From assembly GCF_009867135.1 (NCBI RefSeq), contig NZ_CP047226.1:930001-994000 (forward strand): DNA of 64,000 nt, in the 5' to 3' direction. The stretch is from Moraxella osloensis. Its GTDB lineage: Bacteria > Pseudomonadota > Gammaproteobacteria > Pseudomonadales > Moraxellaceae. The notes under the pieces were generated by a model, which was not told where the DNA came from, ran no database searches, and saw nothing but the letters and a program-made list of their open reading frames with translations. Both the position numbers and the translations under genes were made by a program. Below, piece by piece: positions 36,373 to 44,888 of this stretch; the stretch's first letter is position 1; each line of letters begins with the position of its first letter.

Positions 36373-36551
36373 AGCTACCTTTCTCCTATACCCAGTGGTG
36401 TTAAAAACAGTCAGCTGTCAAAAGACAAATGGGCGCTGTTTTTAGCCAGTTGAGAGTAGATTAATGCAGAGCATTTAATCCATGAAAAAAAATAGCCTAT
36501 TATAAACAAAATCTAAGAATAAACTATTAACAATTAAAAAATCTCGTTAAA

Positions 36552-36585
36552 AAAATCATGCATCGTTTGTTTTATGCATGATTTT
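36552..36585 (-). terminator. Terminator of the Smr-domain gene
   Basis: A 12-bp perfect stem AAAATCATGCAT / ATGCATGATTTT with a 10-nt loop and T7 on the minus strand. Confidence 0.85.
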
Positions 36586-36623
36586 GTAAAATTTAATCTA
36601 TAGTCAAAACAGCAGTACAATGG

Positions 36624-37349
36624 TTATTGGTCGCGATTGGCTTTTTCACGTTTTTTGAGTAACACCAACACTGCACCATTGCCACCTTGCGCCGCAGGTG
36701 CTGAGCAAAAAGCAAGCACTTCAGGAATCTGACGCAACCAGCCATTGACGCAAGTTTTTAAGATACTATCAATGCCTTTGCCATGAATGATTTTCACGCA
36801 ATTTTCATTGTTTTTTTGAGCCTGCAAAATCAACTGACTCATGGCTTCACGCGACTCTTCAATGGTAGCACCGTGTAAATCTACGGCATCATACCAGCGA
36901 ATTTTGCCTTGTTTGAGCTCATTAAACACTTTGTTTTGTAGCGTTGCGGTTTTATAACTTAAATACGCATCGCCAGAGACAGGGTTGAGCAGCGCTTGCA
37001 TATCAGACAATACATGTCCGCTATCATCGTCACCACCGACCGCCGCCGCGCGTTTGGCTAGCGTCGTCGCATCAAGCTTATTGCCAGTGTTGTTTTTATC
37101 CGCCAAGTTTTTATCTTTGATTGGCTGCACGCCTGACATGGCTTGCATAAATAGCAATTTATCATCATCCAGATGTTCGCTATTATATTTTTTAACTTGT
37201 TTGGCGACTTGTTGCTTGCTCAATAAGCCCACGGTTTCAGTCGGTTTGCCGTTTTCATCGGTCTCTTTGGTTTGGCTGCGACCTTTACCCAGTTCGGTTT
37301 TCAGCTGCTTTAACTGGTCTTGCATTTCTTTTGAAAATAAATTTGCCAT
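36624..37349 (-). CDS. Smr-domain protein (SmrA-like)
   Basis: A 241-residue protein. The N-terminal 150 residues are charged and probably coiled or disordered. The C-terminal Smr domain (about 155-235) has the signature motifs AVDLHGATIEES, IIHGKG and GGNGAVLVLLKK, as in stand-alone bacterial Smr proteins with nicking or RNA-cleaving activity. It stands alone between a terminator and the next unit. Whether it acts on DNA or ribosome-associated RNA is not decided by sequence. Confidence 0.87.
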   Translation of the reverse strand: MANLFSKEMQDQLKQLKTELGKGRSQTKETDENGKPTETVGLLSKQQVAKQVKKYNSEHLDDDKLLFMQAMSGVQPIKDKNLADKNNTGNKLDATTLAKRAAAVGGDDDSGHVLSDMQALLNPVSGDAYLSYKTATLQNKVFNELKQGKIRWYDAVDLHGATIEESREAMSQLILQAQKNNENCVKIIHGKGIDSILKTCVNGWLRQIPEVLAFCSAPAAQGGNGAVLVLLKKREKANRDQ

Positions 37350-37467
37350 TTTAGATCTCGAAAAAATGGGTATTATAGCAAATTCATAAGGTTTTATCGT
37401 TATTTTGTAGGATGCGCTTTTACATGGTTTAGGTTAATATTTTAAATGGTGAGTGGAACGCACCCTG

Positions 37468-38028
37468 CTACTTTTTAATTGAATCTAGGGGATAAATTAA
37501 CTTATAAAAGATTAAAAAAGAAATTATAATATTTATTAGCGAAATAAAGCTTCTACCTATATTCATCTTTAAAAAGTTTTTCTTTGTGTCTTCATAGCTT
37601 TTGATATATTTTCCATCTACATTTATCGATACTAGTTGAGGTGTTGAGTTATGGAAGCCAAAGAAATCAGTTTGATAATACCAACCAAATGTTGCTTTTT
37701 TTTCAATATAATCTTCTATATATTTTTTACTAATACACACTGATGTACTGGCAGTAGAATAAGCAGAATGGCTGCAACCAAATACTTGATTTTTTTTTGT
37801 ATTATTTACATTATCCAAAACAAGTAATAATCTTTTACTTCTACCGTCTTGCTGATAGTTGTAATTAATCGTTCCCTCGCTATAAAGTATGTCTGCTTTA
37901 TTTGGGAAGTCTCGTCCTTTCCATGGCAAAATAGTATTAAAAAGAATAAAAAGTACGAATAATAAATATCCTACCAAATAAAGTTTTTGCGAAAGAGTTT
38001 TGGGATTTAATAATTCAATTAGCAACAT
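37468..38028 (-). CDS. Orphan membrane-anchored protein, unknown
   Basis: A 186-residue protein with membrane helices at each end (about 17-37 and 158-176) and a polar Tyr/Asn/Lys-rich domain between, containing two Cys (CSHSAYSTASTSVC). The arrangement suggests a periplasmic loop held by two helices. Base composition is clearly more AT-rich than the flanking trp and Smr genes, which suggests recent acquisition. I recognise no family. It could be an immunity-type or surface-stress protein, but nothing shows this. Confidence 0.6.
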   Translation of the reverse strand: MLLIELLNPKTLSQKLYLVGYLLFVLFILFNTILPWKGRDFPNKADILYSEGTINYNYQQDGRSKRLLLVLDNVNNTKKNQVFGCSHSAYSTASTSVCISKKYIEDYIEKKATFGWYYQTDFFGFHNSTPQLVSINVDGKYIKSYEDTKKNFLKMNIGRSFISLINIIISFLIFYKLIYPLDSIKK

Positions 38029-38112
38029 CTTTTTTATAATTTACAAATAGTAGTGGGATGCGTTTTAAGCACCCATAGCATGCTGAATTTATGTTAGTGC
38101 CTAAAACTCATC

Positions 38113-38925
38113 TTATAAACTCTCTAATAATAGCTTTGCTAATGCCGCGCCTGCATCGCCTGTTTTCATAAACTGCTCACCAATCAAAAACGCATGGATG
38201 TCATGGTCGAGCATTAATTTTACATCCTCTGCCGAATGAATCCCGCTTTCTGTCGCCAATAAGCTATCTTGTGGAAACAGTGTTTTTAGGCGTAGGGTAG
38301 TGTCCAAATTCACATCAAAGTTATGTAGATTGCGATTATTAACCCCATACACGTTTTGGCGATGGGCGGGCAAGCGTAACGCGCGTTCCACTTCTATCTC
38401 ATCATGGCACTCAATGAGCACACTCATGCCAAGCTTTAATGCCAATTCGTGCAGCTCAGCGACTTGCACATCCGATAAACACGCCATAATCAGCAAAATA
38501 CAATCTGCCCCAAGCGCACGTGATTGCAAAATGTGATACGGCTCAATCATAAAATCTTTGCGTAGCACAGGTAGGCTGACCGCTTGGCGCACTTGTAATA
38601 AATACGCATCCGAGCCTTGGAAGTAGTCAGTATCCGTCAATACCGATAAACAAGCGGCACCCGCTTGTTCATAGCCGACTGCAGTGGCGACAGCATCGAA
38701 ATTAGGGGCAATGATGCCTTTGGATGGCGAGGCTTTTTTGACTTCCGCAATCACACGAATGCCCGCTTTGCGCAAACTGCCGGCAAAATCACGGATGTCT
38801 TGGTGGTTCGTTGCGGCAATTTGCTCAAGGTCATGCCAAGATTGCTGTTGTTTGGCTCTGACCAGTTCTTGACGTTTGGTGTCGACAATTTTTTGTAATA
38901 CTGAGGGGACTGCTTGATGAGGCAT
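38113..38925 (-). CDS. trpC: Indole-3-glycerol-phosphate synthase
   Basis: A 270-residue TIM-barrel enzyme of tryptophan synthesis converting CdRP to indole-3-glycerol phosphate. Not fused to TrpF. Visible: VLQKIVDTKRQEL, VIAEVKKASPSKGII with the catalytic Lys residues, LPVLRKDFMIEPYHI, ECHDEIEVE, GVNNRNLHNF, LATESGI and LIGEQFMK. It follows trpD by 15 bp, so the two are co-transcribed. Together they are separated from trpG by an insertion sequence. Confidence 0.95.
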   Translation of the reverse strand: MPHQAVPSVLQKIVDTKRQELVRAKQQQSWHDLEQIAATNHQDIRDFAGSLRKAGIRVIAEVKKASPSKGIIAPNFDAVATAVGYEQAGAACLSVLTDTDYFQGSDAYLLQVRQAVSLPVLRKDFMIEPYHILQSRALGADCILLIMACLSDVQVAELHELALKLGMSVLIECHDEIEVERALRLPAHRQNVYGVNNRNLHNFDVNLDTTLRLKTLFPQDSLLATESGIHSAEDVKLMLDHDIHAFLIGEQFMKTGDAGAALAKLLLESL

Positions 38926-38940
38926 GGTTTTTCCAAAAAT

Positions 38941-40071
38941 TTAATGAGAGGTGAATTGCTGAGTAAAACTTGCTAAGGCTGCCATTTTTTGCAAGGCTTT
39001 GCCACTGCTGATGATATCTTGTGCCATGGCTACGCCTTGTTTTATGGTATCTGCTTTACCTGCTACATAGATGGTCGCACCGGCGTTTAAGGCAATCATA
39101 TCCGCTGCTTTTTTGGCGATGGGGGTTTTATTGGGATTGTTAGCGAGTGCTTCGCGGATGAGGGCTAGGCTCTGGCTAGGACTTTCAATGATTAAGCCTT
39201 GAAGCGTTTGCGATTCGATACCAACATCTTCAGGTTCGATATCATATACGCTGACTTTGCCATCTTTAAGTTCAGCCACATGGGTATAAGTCGCCAATGA
39301 GATTTCATCAAGGTTATCCACTGAGCCGACGACTAGTACATGCTCCGCGCCAAGATTTTTGAACACATTGGCAAGCGGTTCGCACAGTGAAGGATTAAAT
39401 ACGCCAATCATGGCATTTTTGACGCCCGCCGGGTTGGTCAAAGGCCCCAAAATATTAAACACCGTGCGCGTCTTTAGGGTACGGCGAATGGGCATCGCAT
39501 GTTTCATTGCCACATGGTGATTGGGCGCAAACAAAAAACCAATACCATGGGTTTTAATCGACTGGGTAATCTGCTCGGTATTTAATGCCAAATTGATACC
39601 TGCTTGCTGCAGCAAATCGGAACTGCCCGATTTGCCGGAAACGCCGCCATTACCATGCTTGGCGACATGACAGCCGGCAACCGCTGCGACCATGGTAGCG
39701 GCGGTAGATACATTAAACAAATTTGCGCCATCACCCCCCGTACCCACAATATCGACGACATTGGGCACATCCGATAAATCCACTTTAATCGCCAGCTCCC
39801 GCATTACTTGGGCGGCGGCGGTGATTTCTTCGATGCTTTCACCTTTCATACGCAGCGCGGTGAGCAGCGCGCCCATCATGGCATCGGGGCATTGACCTTG
39901 CATGATGGCTAGCATGACGCCGCGCATTTCTGCATAGGTCAGGTCAATGGTGTTGATGGCGCGATCAAGTGCCGTGGTAAGCAGGAGTTGGGTTTGCTCT
40001 GGGGTTAACGGTTGGTTGTTTTCAATAGCCGTGGTAATGTCACCAAGATAGGGTGTTACAGTATGGGTCAT
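38941..40071 (-). CDS. trpD: Anthranilate phosphoribosyltransferase
   Basis: A 376-residue enzyme joining anthranilate to PRPP. Substrate motifs: GTGGDGANLFNVSTA (110-124), KHGN at 138-141, MKHAMPIRRTLKTRTVFNILGPLTNP, and the Asp-Glu pair in SVDNLDEISL. One oddity: after KHGN the sequence is GGVSGKSGSSD, so residue 142 is Gly where most homologues have Arg. The gene starts 158 bp left of an IS4-type element and is now cut off from trpG. A possible promoter and 13-bp repeats lie in that remaining gap. Confidence 0.95.
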   Translation of the reverse strand: MTHTVTPYLGDITTAIENNQPLTPEQTQLLLTTALDRAINTIDLTYAEMRGVMLAIMQGQCPDAMMGALLTALRMKGESIEEITAAAQVMRELAIKVDLSDVPNVVDIVGTGGDGANLFNVSTAATMVAAVAGCHVAKHGNGGVSGKSGSSDLLQQAGINLALNTEQITQSIKTHGIGFLFAPNHHVAMKHAMPIRRTLKTRTVFNILGPLTNPAGVKNAMIGVFNPSLCEPLANVFKNLGAEHVLVVGSVDNLDEISLATYTHVAELKDGKVSVYDIEPEDVGIESQTLQGLIIESPSQSLALIREALANNPNKTPIAKKAADMIALNAGATIYVAGKADTIKQGVAMAQDIISSGKALQKMAALASFTQQFTSH

Positions 40072-40119
40072 GTCAGTCTCGTATGAGTTTTTATTTATGG
40101 CTTAGACTTAATATATCAT

Positions 40120-40178
40120 TGTACTAGTATACTATAACAAAGCCGAACTTTAAAGCCAAGTTTTAAAGCCAAACTTTA
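40120..40178 (-). promoter_or_regulatory. Possible internal trpD promoter with 13-bp repeats
   Basis: On the minus strand three units of GGCTTTAAA or GGCTTT recur at a 13-bp period (40178-40139), followed by a TATACT -10-like hexamer near 40133-40128. A weak -35 (TTTAAA) sits inside the second repeat. This gap existed before the IS landed, so trpDC may have its own promoter. Confidence 0.35.
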
Positions 40179-40220
40179 ACCCGTAACACTCAATTACCCC
40201 AGTCTAAAGATTAGCGTTTT

Positions 40221-40229
40221 GATAGTTTT
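40221..40229. repeat. Target-site duplication, left copy
   Basis: GATAGTTTT directly abuts the left end of the IS and is repeated exactly at 41421-41429. Confidence 0.9.
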
Positions 40230-40305
40230 CTCAGCACACGACAAAAAAACGAAAAAGTCTGTTAAAGCAATGGCATAATAACAATTTTTCTCACGAACCA
40301 CCATT

Positions 40306-41401
40306 ATGCCAAACCTTAACAGACTCAGTGAAATATTAACGCAAAATCTTACAATGAACAAGGCAAGAATTACCTGTTTAAGCCTCATGATAATCGCCCT
40401 GATTACCGCCCAAAGCAGTAATCTAAAAAAAAATAGCAAGGCACCTACCTAATAGTGGCAAGACGGACAGTCACTACCGTAGGCTACAGCGATTTATCGC
40501 CAGTGCTGTCATCGACTATGACCAATTAGCCATATTGATATATCGGCTATTTGGACTTAGCAAAGTCACCCTTACCATTGACCGCACCAACTGGAAATGG
40601 GGGAAAAGCAACATCAACATATTTATGCTAGGGGTGGTCTATAAGGGCATTGCCATACCACTGTACTGGGACATGCTAGACAAACGGGGTAACACAAACC
40701 ACCTTGAGCGAGCCGAACTCATTGAACGCTTTATCAAGCAGTTTGGTAAAGACAATATTGAGATGATACTGGCAGACAGAGAATTTGTTGGTGAGTTATG
40801 GTTTAACTGGCTAACAGCGCATCACATACCCTTTGCCATCCGTATTAAGAAAAACAGCAAAGTTGTGAACCATCACGGCAAACTGGTACAGATTAAAGAC
40901 TTATTGCGTCATGTCTCCCACAAAGAAACCTATCGACATGGACGGATATTGATAGTCGATGGCTGTGCTGTCCGAGTATTTGCCAAACGTGATAAAGACC
41001 ATGGTTTAGTGATTGTAGCAACCAATCAGCTACAAACCCTTGATGCGATGACAATTTATGCCAAGCGTTGGGAGATTGAGAGTTTATTTGCTTGTCTTAA
41101 AGGTCGTGGTTTTAATCTTGAAGAGACGCATTTGACTAAGATGGATAGGGTGAGTAAGTTAGTGGCAGTCAATGCTTTAGCGTTTTGTTGGGCTTATCAT
41201 GTCGGTATTCATCATGATAAGCAAAGACCATTAAAACGTAAGCCCAAGTCAAACGGTCGCCCTCAGGCCAGTTTATTTGCATTAGGCTTGGATTTGTTGA
41301 TTGAGGGCTTGCGTTTGGTGTTGTTGAACAATGATAAAGCCGTATTTCGACAGTTGGTCAGTTTTTTAACCCCCAAACCCATGAAAATTGGTTGGTGCTG
41401 A
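40306..41401 (+). pseudogene. IS4-family DDE transposase, frameshifted at an A9 run
   Basis: The first frame opens with ATG at 40306 (MPNLNRLSEILTQ...) and stops at 40452 after 48 residues. The rest of the protein continues in another frame from about 40433 to 41401, with IARHLPNSGK and YRRLQRFIASAV before the segment beginning MIYRLFGLSK. Deleting one A from the A9 run at 40425-40433 joins them into one reading frame of about 364 residues. Catalytic residues are intact: Asp in TIDRTNWKWG, Asp in LADREF, and the YREK signature YAKRWEIESLFACLK with the Glu. It may be a true frameshift, transcriptional slippage on the A run, or an assembly error in a homopolymer. Confidence 0.85.
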
Positions 41402-41420
41402 TTTTTTGTCGTGTGCAGAG
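41402..41420 (-). repeat. Right terminal inverted repeat of the IS
   Basis: Pairs with 40230-40248 with a single mismatch out of 19. Confidence 0.88.
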
Positions 41421-41429
41421 GATAGTTTT
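41421..41429. repeat. Target-site duplication, right copy
   Basis: A second copy of GATAGTTTT; its last two bases form part of the trpG stop codon (41428-41430). Confidence 0.9.
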
Positions 41430-42036
41430 AATAGTTAGCTAATCGATAGTTAGCTAAAAAATTTTTCAAAATCGCATACCCATGCTCACTTAAAATAGAT
41501 TCTGGATGAAACTGCACCCCTTCAATCGGCAATGTTTGATGCTTAATGCCCATCACAGTGGGGGATGGCAGAGAATTATGTGGGTGAATATCATCACACC
41601 ATGCGGTAATCTCCAGACAATCAGGCAAACTGTCTGTGGCAATCGCTAAAGAATGATAGCGGGTGGCGTTAAAAGGTGAGGGAAGTCCAGCAAAAATCCC
41701 TTGGTGGCGATGAAAAACTTGCGACACTCGCCCATGCATAATCGTTGGGCAACGAATGATATGGGCGCCAAATGCTTGCCCAATGGCTTGATGACCCAAG
41801 CAAACGCCTAATATAGGAATCACGCCCGCACAGTCTTTGATAATTTTCAACGTATTGCCCGCCTCGCTTGGTGTACAAGGTCCAGGGCCAATGACCAAAT
41901 AATTGGGATGTAAACGAATAATGTCCTCACTGCTGCAAGCATCATTTCGCCAGACTTCAACGGGTTGTCCCAATTGCTCAAAATACTGCACCAAGTTGTA
42001 GGTAAAACTGTCGTAGTTATCAATAAAAAGTAGCAA
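41428..42036 (-). CDS. trpG: Anthranilate synthase glutamine amidotransferase subunit
   Basis: A 202-residue class I amidotransferase that supplies ammonia to TrpE (and often PabB). The family start [18 protein letters not shown], the oxyanion and Cys nucleophile motif [11 protein letters not shown], and the catalytic HPES near the C-terminus are present. Start choice: the conserved N-terminus begins at a TTG (42036) preceded by AGGG at about 8 nt; the in-frame GTG at 42093 has no Shine-Dalgarno. The coding sequence ends exactly where the insertion sequence begins, and its stop survived. No trpE is in the window. Confidence 0.92.
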   Translation of the reverse strand: MLLFIDNYDSFTYNLVQYFEQLGQPVEVWRNDACSSEDIIRLHPNYLVIGPGPCTPSEAGNTLKIIKDCAGVIPILGVCLGHQAIGQAFGAHIIRCPTIMHGRVSQVFHRHQGIFAGLPSPFNATRYHSLAIATDSLPDCLEITAWCDDIHPHNSLPSPTVMGIKHQTLPIEGVQFHPESILSEHGYAILKNFLANYRLANY

Positions 42037-42229
42037 TCCAGAAACCCTATGCTGTAATTGTTGGACGATGGTTAGCCGATGAAAAAACTTCACCGTTATT
42101 TTAGTTAATTATTTTATCACAACCATTCTACAAGTGGCTGACAGCAAGTCACTGAAACCGAATAAATGAAGCCGAATCGCAGGGAACAATGTTAATGATT
42201 TTCACTAAAATAGTTAAGCATATATTTTA

Positions 42230-42276
42230 TGCACCATAAAAGTGAATATTAATGAAATTCTAATTAAAATGGTGCA
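42230..42276 (+). promoter_or_regulatory. NtrC-like enhancer sites upstream of glnA
   Basis: Site 1, TGCACCATAAAAGTGAA (42230-42246), matches the NtrC consensus TGCACC-N5-GGTGCA well in its left half. Site 2 contributes a perfect right half GGTGCA at 42271-42276. They lie about 140-185 bp upstream of a sigma-54-like promoter, as expected for enhancers. Confidence 0.55.
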
Positions 42277-42413
42277 ATTCTTGCAGTCGCATGGCGATTT
42301 GAAGGTTATCTAGGCAGATAGTCATATCAGCCAACTTTATCATTAAATCCAATCTTAAATAACTCATTGAATTTGATATAAAAATTTAATATCTATGATG
42401 ATATGCAAAAAGT

Positions 42414-42429
42414 TGGCACATAACTTGAA
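42414..42429 (+). promoter_or_regulatory. Sigma-54-like promoter of glnA
   Basis: TGGCAC-N5-TTGAA, very close to the consensus TGGCAC-N5-TTGCA, 110 bp upstream of the glnA ATG. With the NtrC-like sites this implies induction under nitrogen limitation. Confidence 0.6.
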
Positions 42430-42464
42430 AGTTTAATTTCAACAAGCACCACTTTGTTTATCTC

Positions 42465-42491
42465 TTGTCACAGCACCAAAAAGAGTATAAA
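42465..42491 (+). promoter_or_regulatory. Possible sigma-70 promoter of glnA
   Basis: TTGTCA at 42465-42470 and TATAAA at 42486-42491, spacing 15 bp. A second, sigma-70-type promoter beside a sigma-54 one is the known E. coli glnA design. Confidence 0.35.
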
Positions 42492-42539
42492 GTGGCGTAA
42501 CGTTTTTTTAATCATTTTTTGCGTAAAAGGAAACGAGCA

Positions 42540-43949
42540 ATGTCGAATAAATTTTTAGATTTAATCAAATCTAGCGAAGCAAAGTGGGTAGATTTTCGTT
42601 TTACCGATACTAAAGGTAAAGAGCAACATGTAAGCTATCCAGCTGACAGCATGGACGAAGACATTTTTGAAGAAGGTAAAATGTTTGATGGTTCATCAAT
42701 CGCTGGTTGGAAAGGCATTGAGGCGTCAGATATGATTTTGATGCCAGATTCCGATACCGCCTTTGTCGATCCTTTCTTTCGTGAAACGACAGTTGTTGTG
42801 ACCTGTGACGTTATCGAGCCATCAACCATGCAAGGTTATGACCGTGACCCACGCTCAATCGCGCGACGTGCTGAAGAATACCTAAAATCAACAGGTATCG
42901 GTGATACCGCATTCTTTGGTCCAGAGCCAGAATTTTTCGTATTTGATGATGTAAAATGGTCAATCGACATGTCCGGCGCCCGTCACACCATCTCAGCTGA
43001 TGAAGCCGCTTGGTCAACCGATAAAGACATAGAAGGCGGTAACTATGCGCACCGTCCACGCGTCAAAGGCGGTTACTTCCCAGTACCACCCGTTGATAGC
43101 TCACAAGATATGCGCGCTGATATGTGTGCCGCGGTAGAAGCGATTATGGGTGAAGGCCGTGTTGAAGTCCATCACCATGAAGTTGCCTCGTGCCAGCTAG
43201 AAATCGGTGTATCATTTAATACCCTAGTTCGTAAAGCGGACGAAGTACAACAGTTCAAATATGCGGTACACAACGTTGCACACGAATATGGTAAGACCGC
43301 GACCTTTATGCCAAAACCGATGGTTGGTGATAATGGTTCAGGTATGCACGTTCACTTGTCAATCCAAAAAGATGGCAAAAACACCTTTGCCGGTGATGAA
43401 TACGCAGGGTTATCAGAAACTGCTTTATACGCAATCGGTGGTATCATCAAACATGCTCGTGCATTAAATGCCATCACTAACCCATCAACCAACAGCTATA
43501 AACGCCTAGTACCGCATTACGAAGCGCCTATTAAACTGGCGTATTCAGCGCGTAACCGCTCAGCGTCAATTCGTATTCCATACGTGGCAAGCCCGAAAGG
43601 CAAGCGTATCGAAGCACGTTTCCCAGACCCAGCAGCCAACCCTTATCTTTGTTTTGCCGCATTGTTGATGGCAGCGCTTGATGGTATCCAGAACAAAATT
43701 CATCCAGGTGAAGCGGCAGACAAAAACTTATACGACCTTCCACCAGAAGAAGAAGCATTGATCCCAACGGTGGCGGAGAACTTGGAAGTTGCGCTTAAAG
43801 CGTTAGAAGACGACCATGAGTTCTTAACCAAAGGCGGCGTATTTACCAAAGAAATGCTGGACGCTTACATTGCCTTGAAAAAAGAAGAAGTAGAGCGTTA
43901 TAACGTATCAGTTCATCCAATCGAATTTGATATGTACTACAGCTGCTAA
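42540..43949 (+). CDS. glnA: Glutamine synthetase, type I
   Basis: A dodecameric cytosolic enzyme making glutamine from glutamate, ammonia and ATP. 469 residues from the ATG at 42540, identical in length to E. coli GlnA. That ATG follows AAAGGA; an in-frame TTG 7 codons upstream is rejected. Motifs: [13 protein letters not shown] (50s loop), EPEFFVFDD, the metal-binding [16 protein letters not shown], and [18 protein letters not shown]. Tyr398 in [10 protein letters not shown] is the adenylylation site. The adenylyltransferase glnE is in this window at 55978. Control by sigma-54/NtrC is suggested by upstream sites. Confidence 0.97.
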   Translation: MSNKFLDLIKSSEAKWVDFRFTDTKGKEQHVSYPADSMDEDIFEEGKMFDGSSIAGWKGIEASDMILMPDSDTAFVDPFFRETTVVVTCDVIEPSTMQGYDRDPRSIARRAEEYLKSTGIGDTAFFGPEPEFFVFDDVKWSIDMSGARHTISADEAAWSTDKDIEGGNYAHRPRVKGGYFPVPPVDSSQDMRADMCAAVEAIMGEGRVEVHHHEVASCQLEIGVSFNTLVRKADEVQQFKYAVHNVAHEYGKTATFMPKPMVGDNGSGMHVHLSIQKDGKNTFAGDEYAGLSETALYAIGGIIKHARALNAITNPSTNSYKRLVPHYEAPIKLAYSARNRSASIRIPYVASPKGKRIEARFPDPAANPYLCFAALLMAALDGIQNKIHPGEAADKNLYDLPPEEEALIPTVAENLEVALKALEDDHEFLTKGGVFTKEMLDAYIALKKEEVERYNVSVHPIEFDMYYSC

Positions 43950-43963
43950 TAAGTTCGCTTTTC

Positions 43964-43998
43964 AAAAAACCCAGCTTATATAGGTTGGGTTTTTTTTA
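43964..43998 (+). terminator. Terminator of glnA
   Basis: A stem of AAAAAACCCA with its complement TGGGTTTTTT (plus an outer G-T pair) and a T8 tail. Confidence 0.85.
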
Positions 43999-44094
43999 TG
44001 TGAAATTTTTAGGCTAATAGGCAAAATTATTTAGGGATTGATTATCAAGCTTGCTAAAATATGCCCAATAATGGGTTTTGAGGGGAAGACTTAA

Positions 44095-44844
44095 ATGATT
44101 TTGACAAAATACAAGTCCGATAATAGTAGTTTGCGTGATAATTTTGCACTCACAGCTGTCGTGTTATTGCTGTCACAGTTAAGTCATGCTGAAGTGTATA
44201 AGACGACAACCTCAGAGGGACAAGTGGTATATACCGATAATATCAATACCGCTTATCAATACAATAAAAGCAGCAAAAATATCAGCGTGCTCGATAAATT
44301 ACCCACCCAATCACAAGTATCTGCGACGACGGCTCAACCGGCCACGACACCCACTAGCTTGAACAATCAAGTTGTTAACGCAGCGAGTACGGCTACTGAC
44401 AATCGCTTGCCTGATAGTTTAGGTGATAGCTTAACTGGTCGCTTATCGACCCAATCCATCTCAGCAAGCCAGCAGGACGATTATGTATTAAGAATTGTAT
44501 CGCCTAAAGCCGGGCAAACGCTGCGACGGGGTAGTCAATCAATTGAGATTAACGTTGCGTTGACACCGAGTTTAAAAACAGGGGATAGAATCGTCTATCA
44601 ACTCAATAACCAAACCTTAGCAACCATGAAAGCCACTAGCTATACTATCGCTACTACCACGCTCGATCCTAACCCTTATACGATTACCGTAAGGGTTGAA
44701 AACGTCTTAGGGGAAATCATCGCGCAAGACACTCGCGCTATTAATCTCATCAGTAATAATGTACTGTATCAAAAAAAACGTAAAGCGATTGCACAAGCAC
44801 AAAAGAAGCAAGCCAATCAACCTTGGTATAAAAAAATACTTTAA
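44095..44844 (+). CDS. DUF4124 domain protein, exported
   Basis: A 249-residue protein with a signal-like N-terminus (polar 15 residues, then ALTAVVLLLSQLSHA). The mature start EVYKTTTSEGQVVYTDN is the DUF4124 motif, a short domain common in secreted or periplasmic proteobacterial proteins. A Thr/Ser/Gln-rich linker follows, then an Ig-like segment (IVSPKAGQTLRRGSQSIEINV, YTITVRVENVLGEII), and a basic tail ending WYKKIL. The Shine-Dalgarno GAGGGGAAG is strong. Homologues commonly follow glnA in related bacteria. Function unknown, possibly envelope or nitrogen-stress related. Confidence 0.85.
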   Translation: MILTKYKSDNSSLRDNFALTAVVLLLSQLSHAEVYKTTTSEGQVVYTDNINTAYQYNKSSKNISVLDKLPTQSQVSATTAQPATTPTSLNNQVVNAASTATDNRLPDSLGDSLTGRLSTQSISASQQDDYVLRIVSPKAGQTLRRGSQSIEINVALTPSLKTGDRIVYQLNNQTLATMKATSYTIATTTLDPNPYTITVRVENVLGEIIAQDTRAINLISNNVLYQKKRKAIAQAQKKQANQPWYKKIL

Positions 44845-44888
44845 GGCGTGATTAAATTTGCTTATACCATAAGGCACTACCATAACCG

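Larger units (their letters stand above)
40230..41420 (+). mobile_element. IS4-family insertion sequence (ISAba1-like), 1191 bp
   Basis: Complete element bounded by 19-bp terminal inverted repeats, CTCAGCACACGACAAAAAA on the left (40230-40248) and CTCTGCACACGACAAAAAA read inward on the right (41420-41402), differing at one base. A perfect 9-bp target duplication GATAGTTTT flanks it. Size, 9-bp duplication, ends starting CTCTG.ACACGACAAA and the transposase all resemble ISAba1 of Acinetobacter; this is from memory. It lies between trpG and trpD, in reverse orientation to them. Its right end abuts the trpG stop codon, whose TAA is built from the target duplication. Good end and duplication identity suggest a fairly recent insertion. 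Confidence 0.93.
42037..42539. other. trpG/glnA divergent control region
   Basis: An AT-rich region of about 500 bp holding the glnA NtrC-like sites and promoters annotated separately. No gene is seen. Confidence 0.5.

Noticed and set aside
40121-40136. ACTAGT-like TrpR operator upstream of trpD
   Set aside because: Only one half-site (ACTAGT at 40123-40128) fits; the second half is ACTATA. TrpR is not established for this group.
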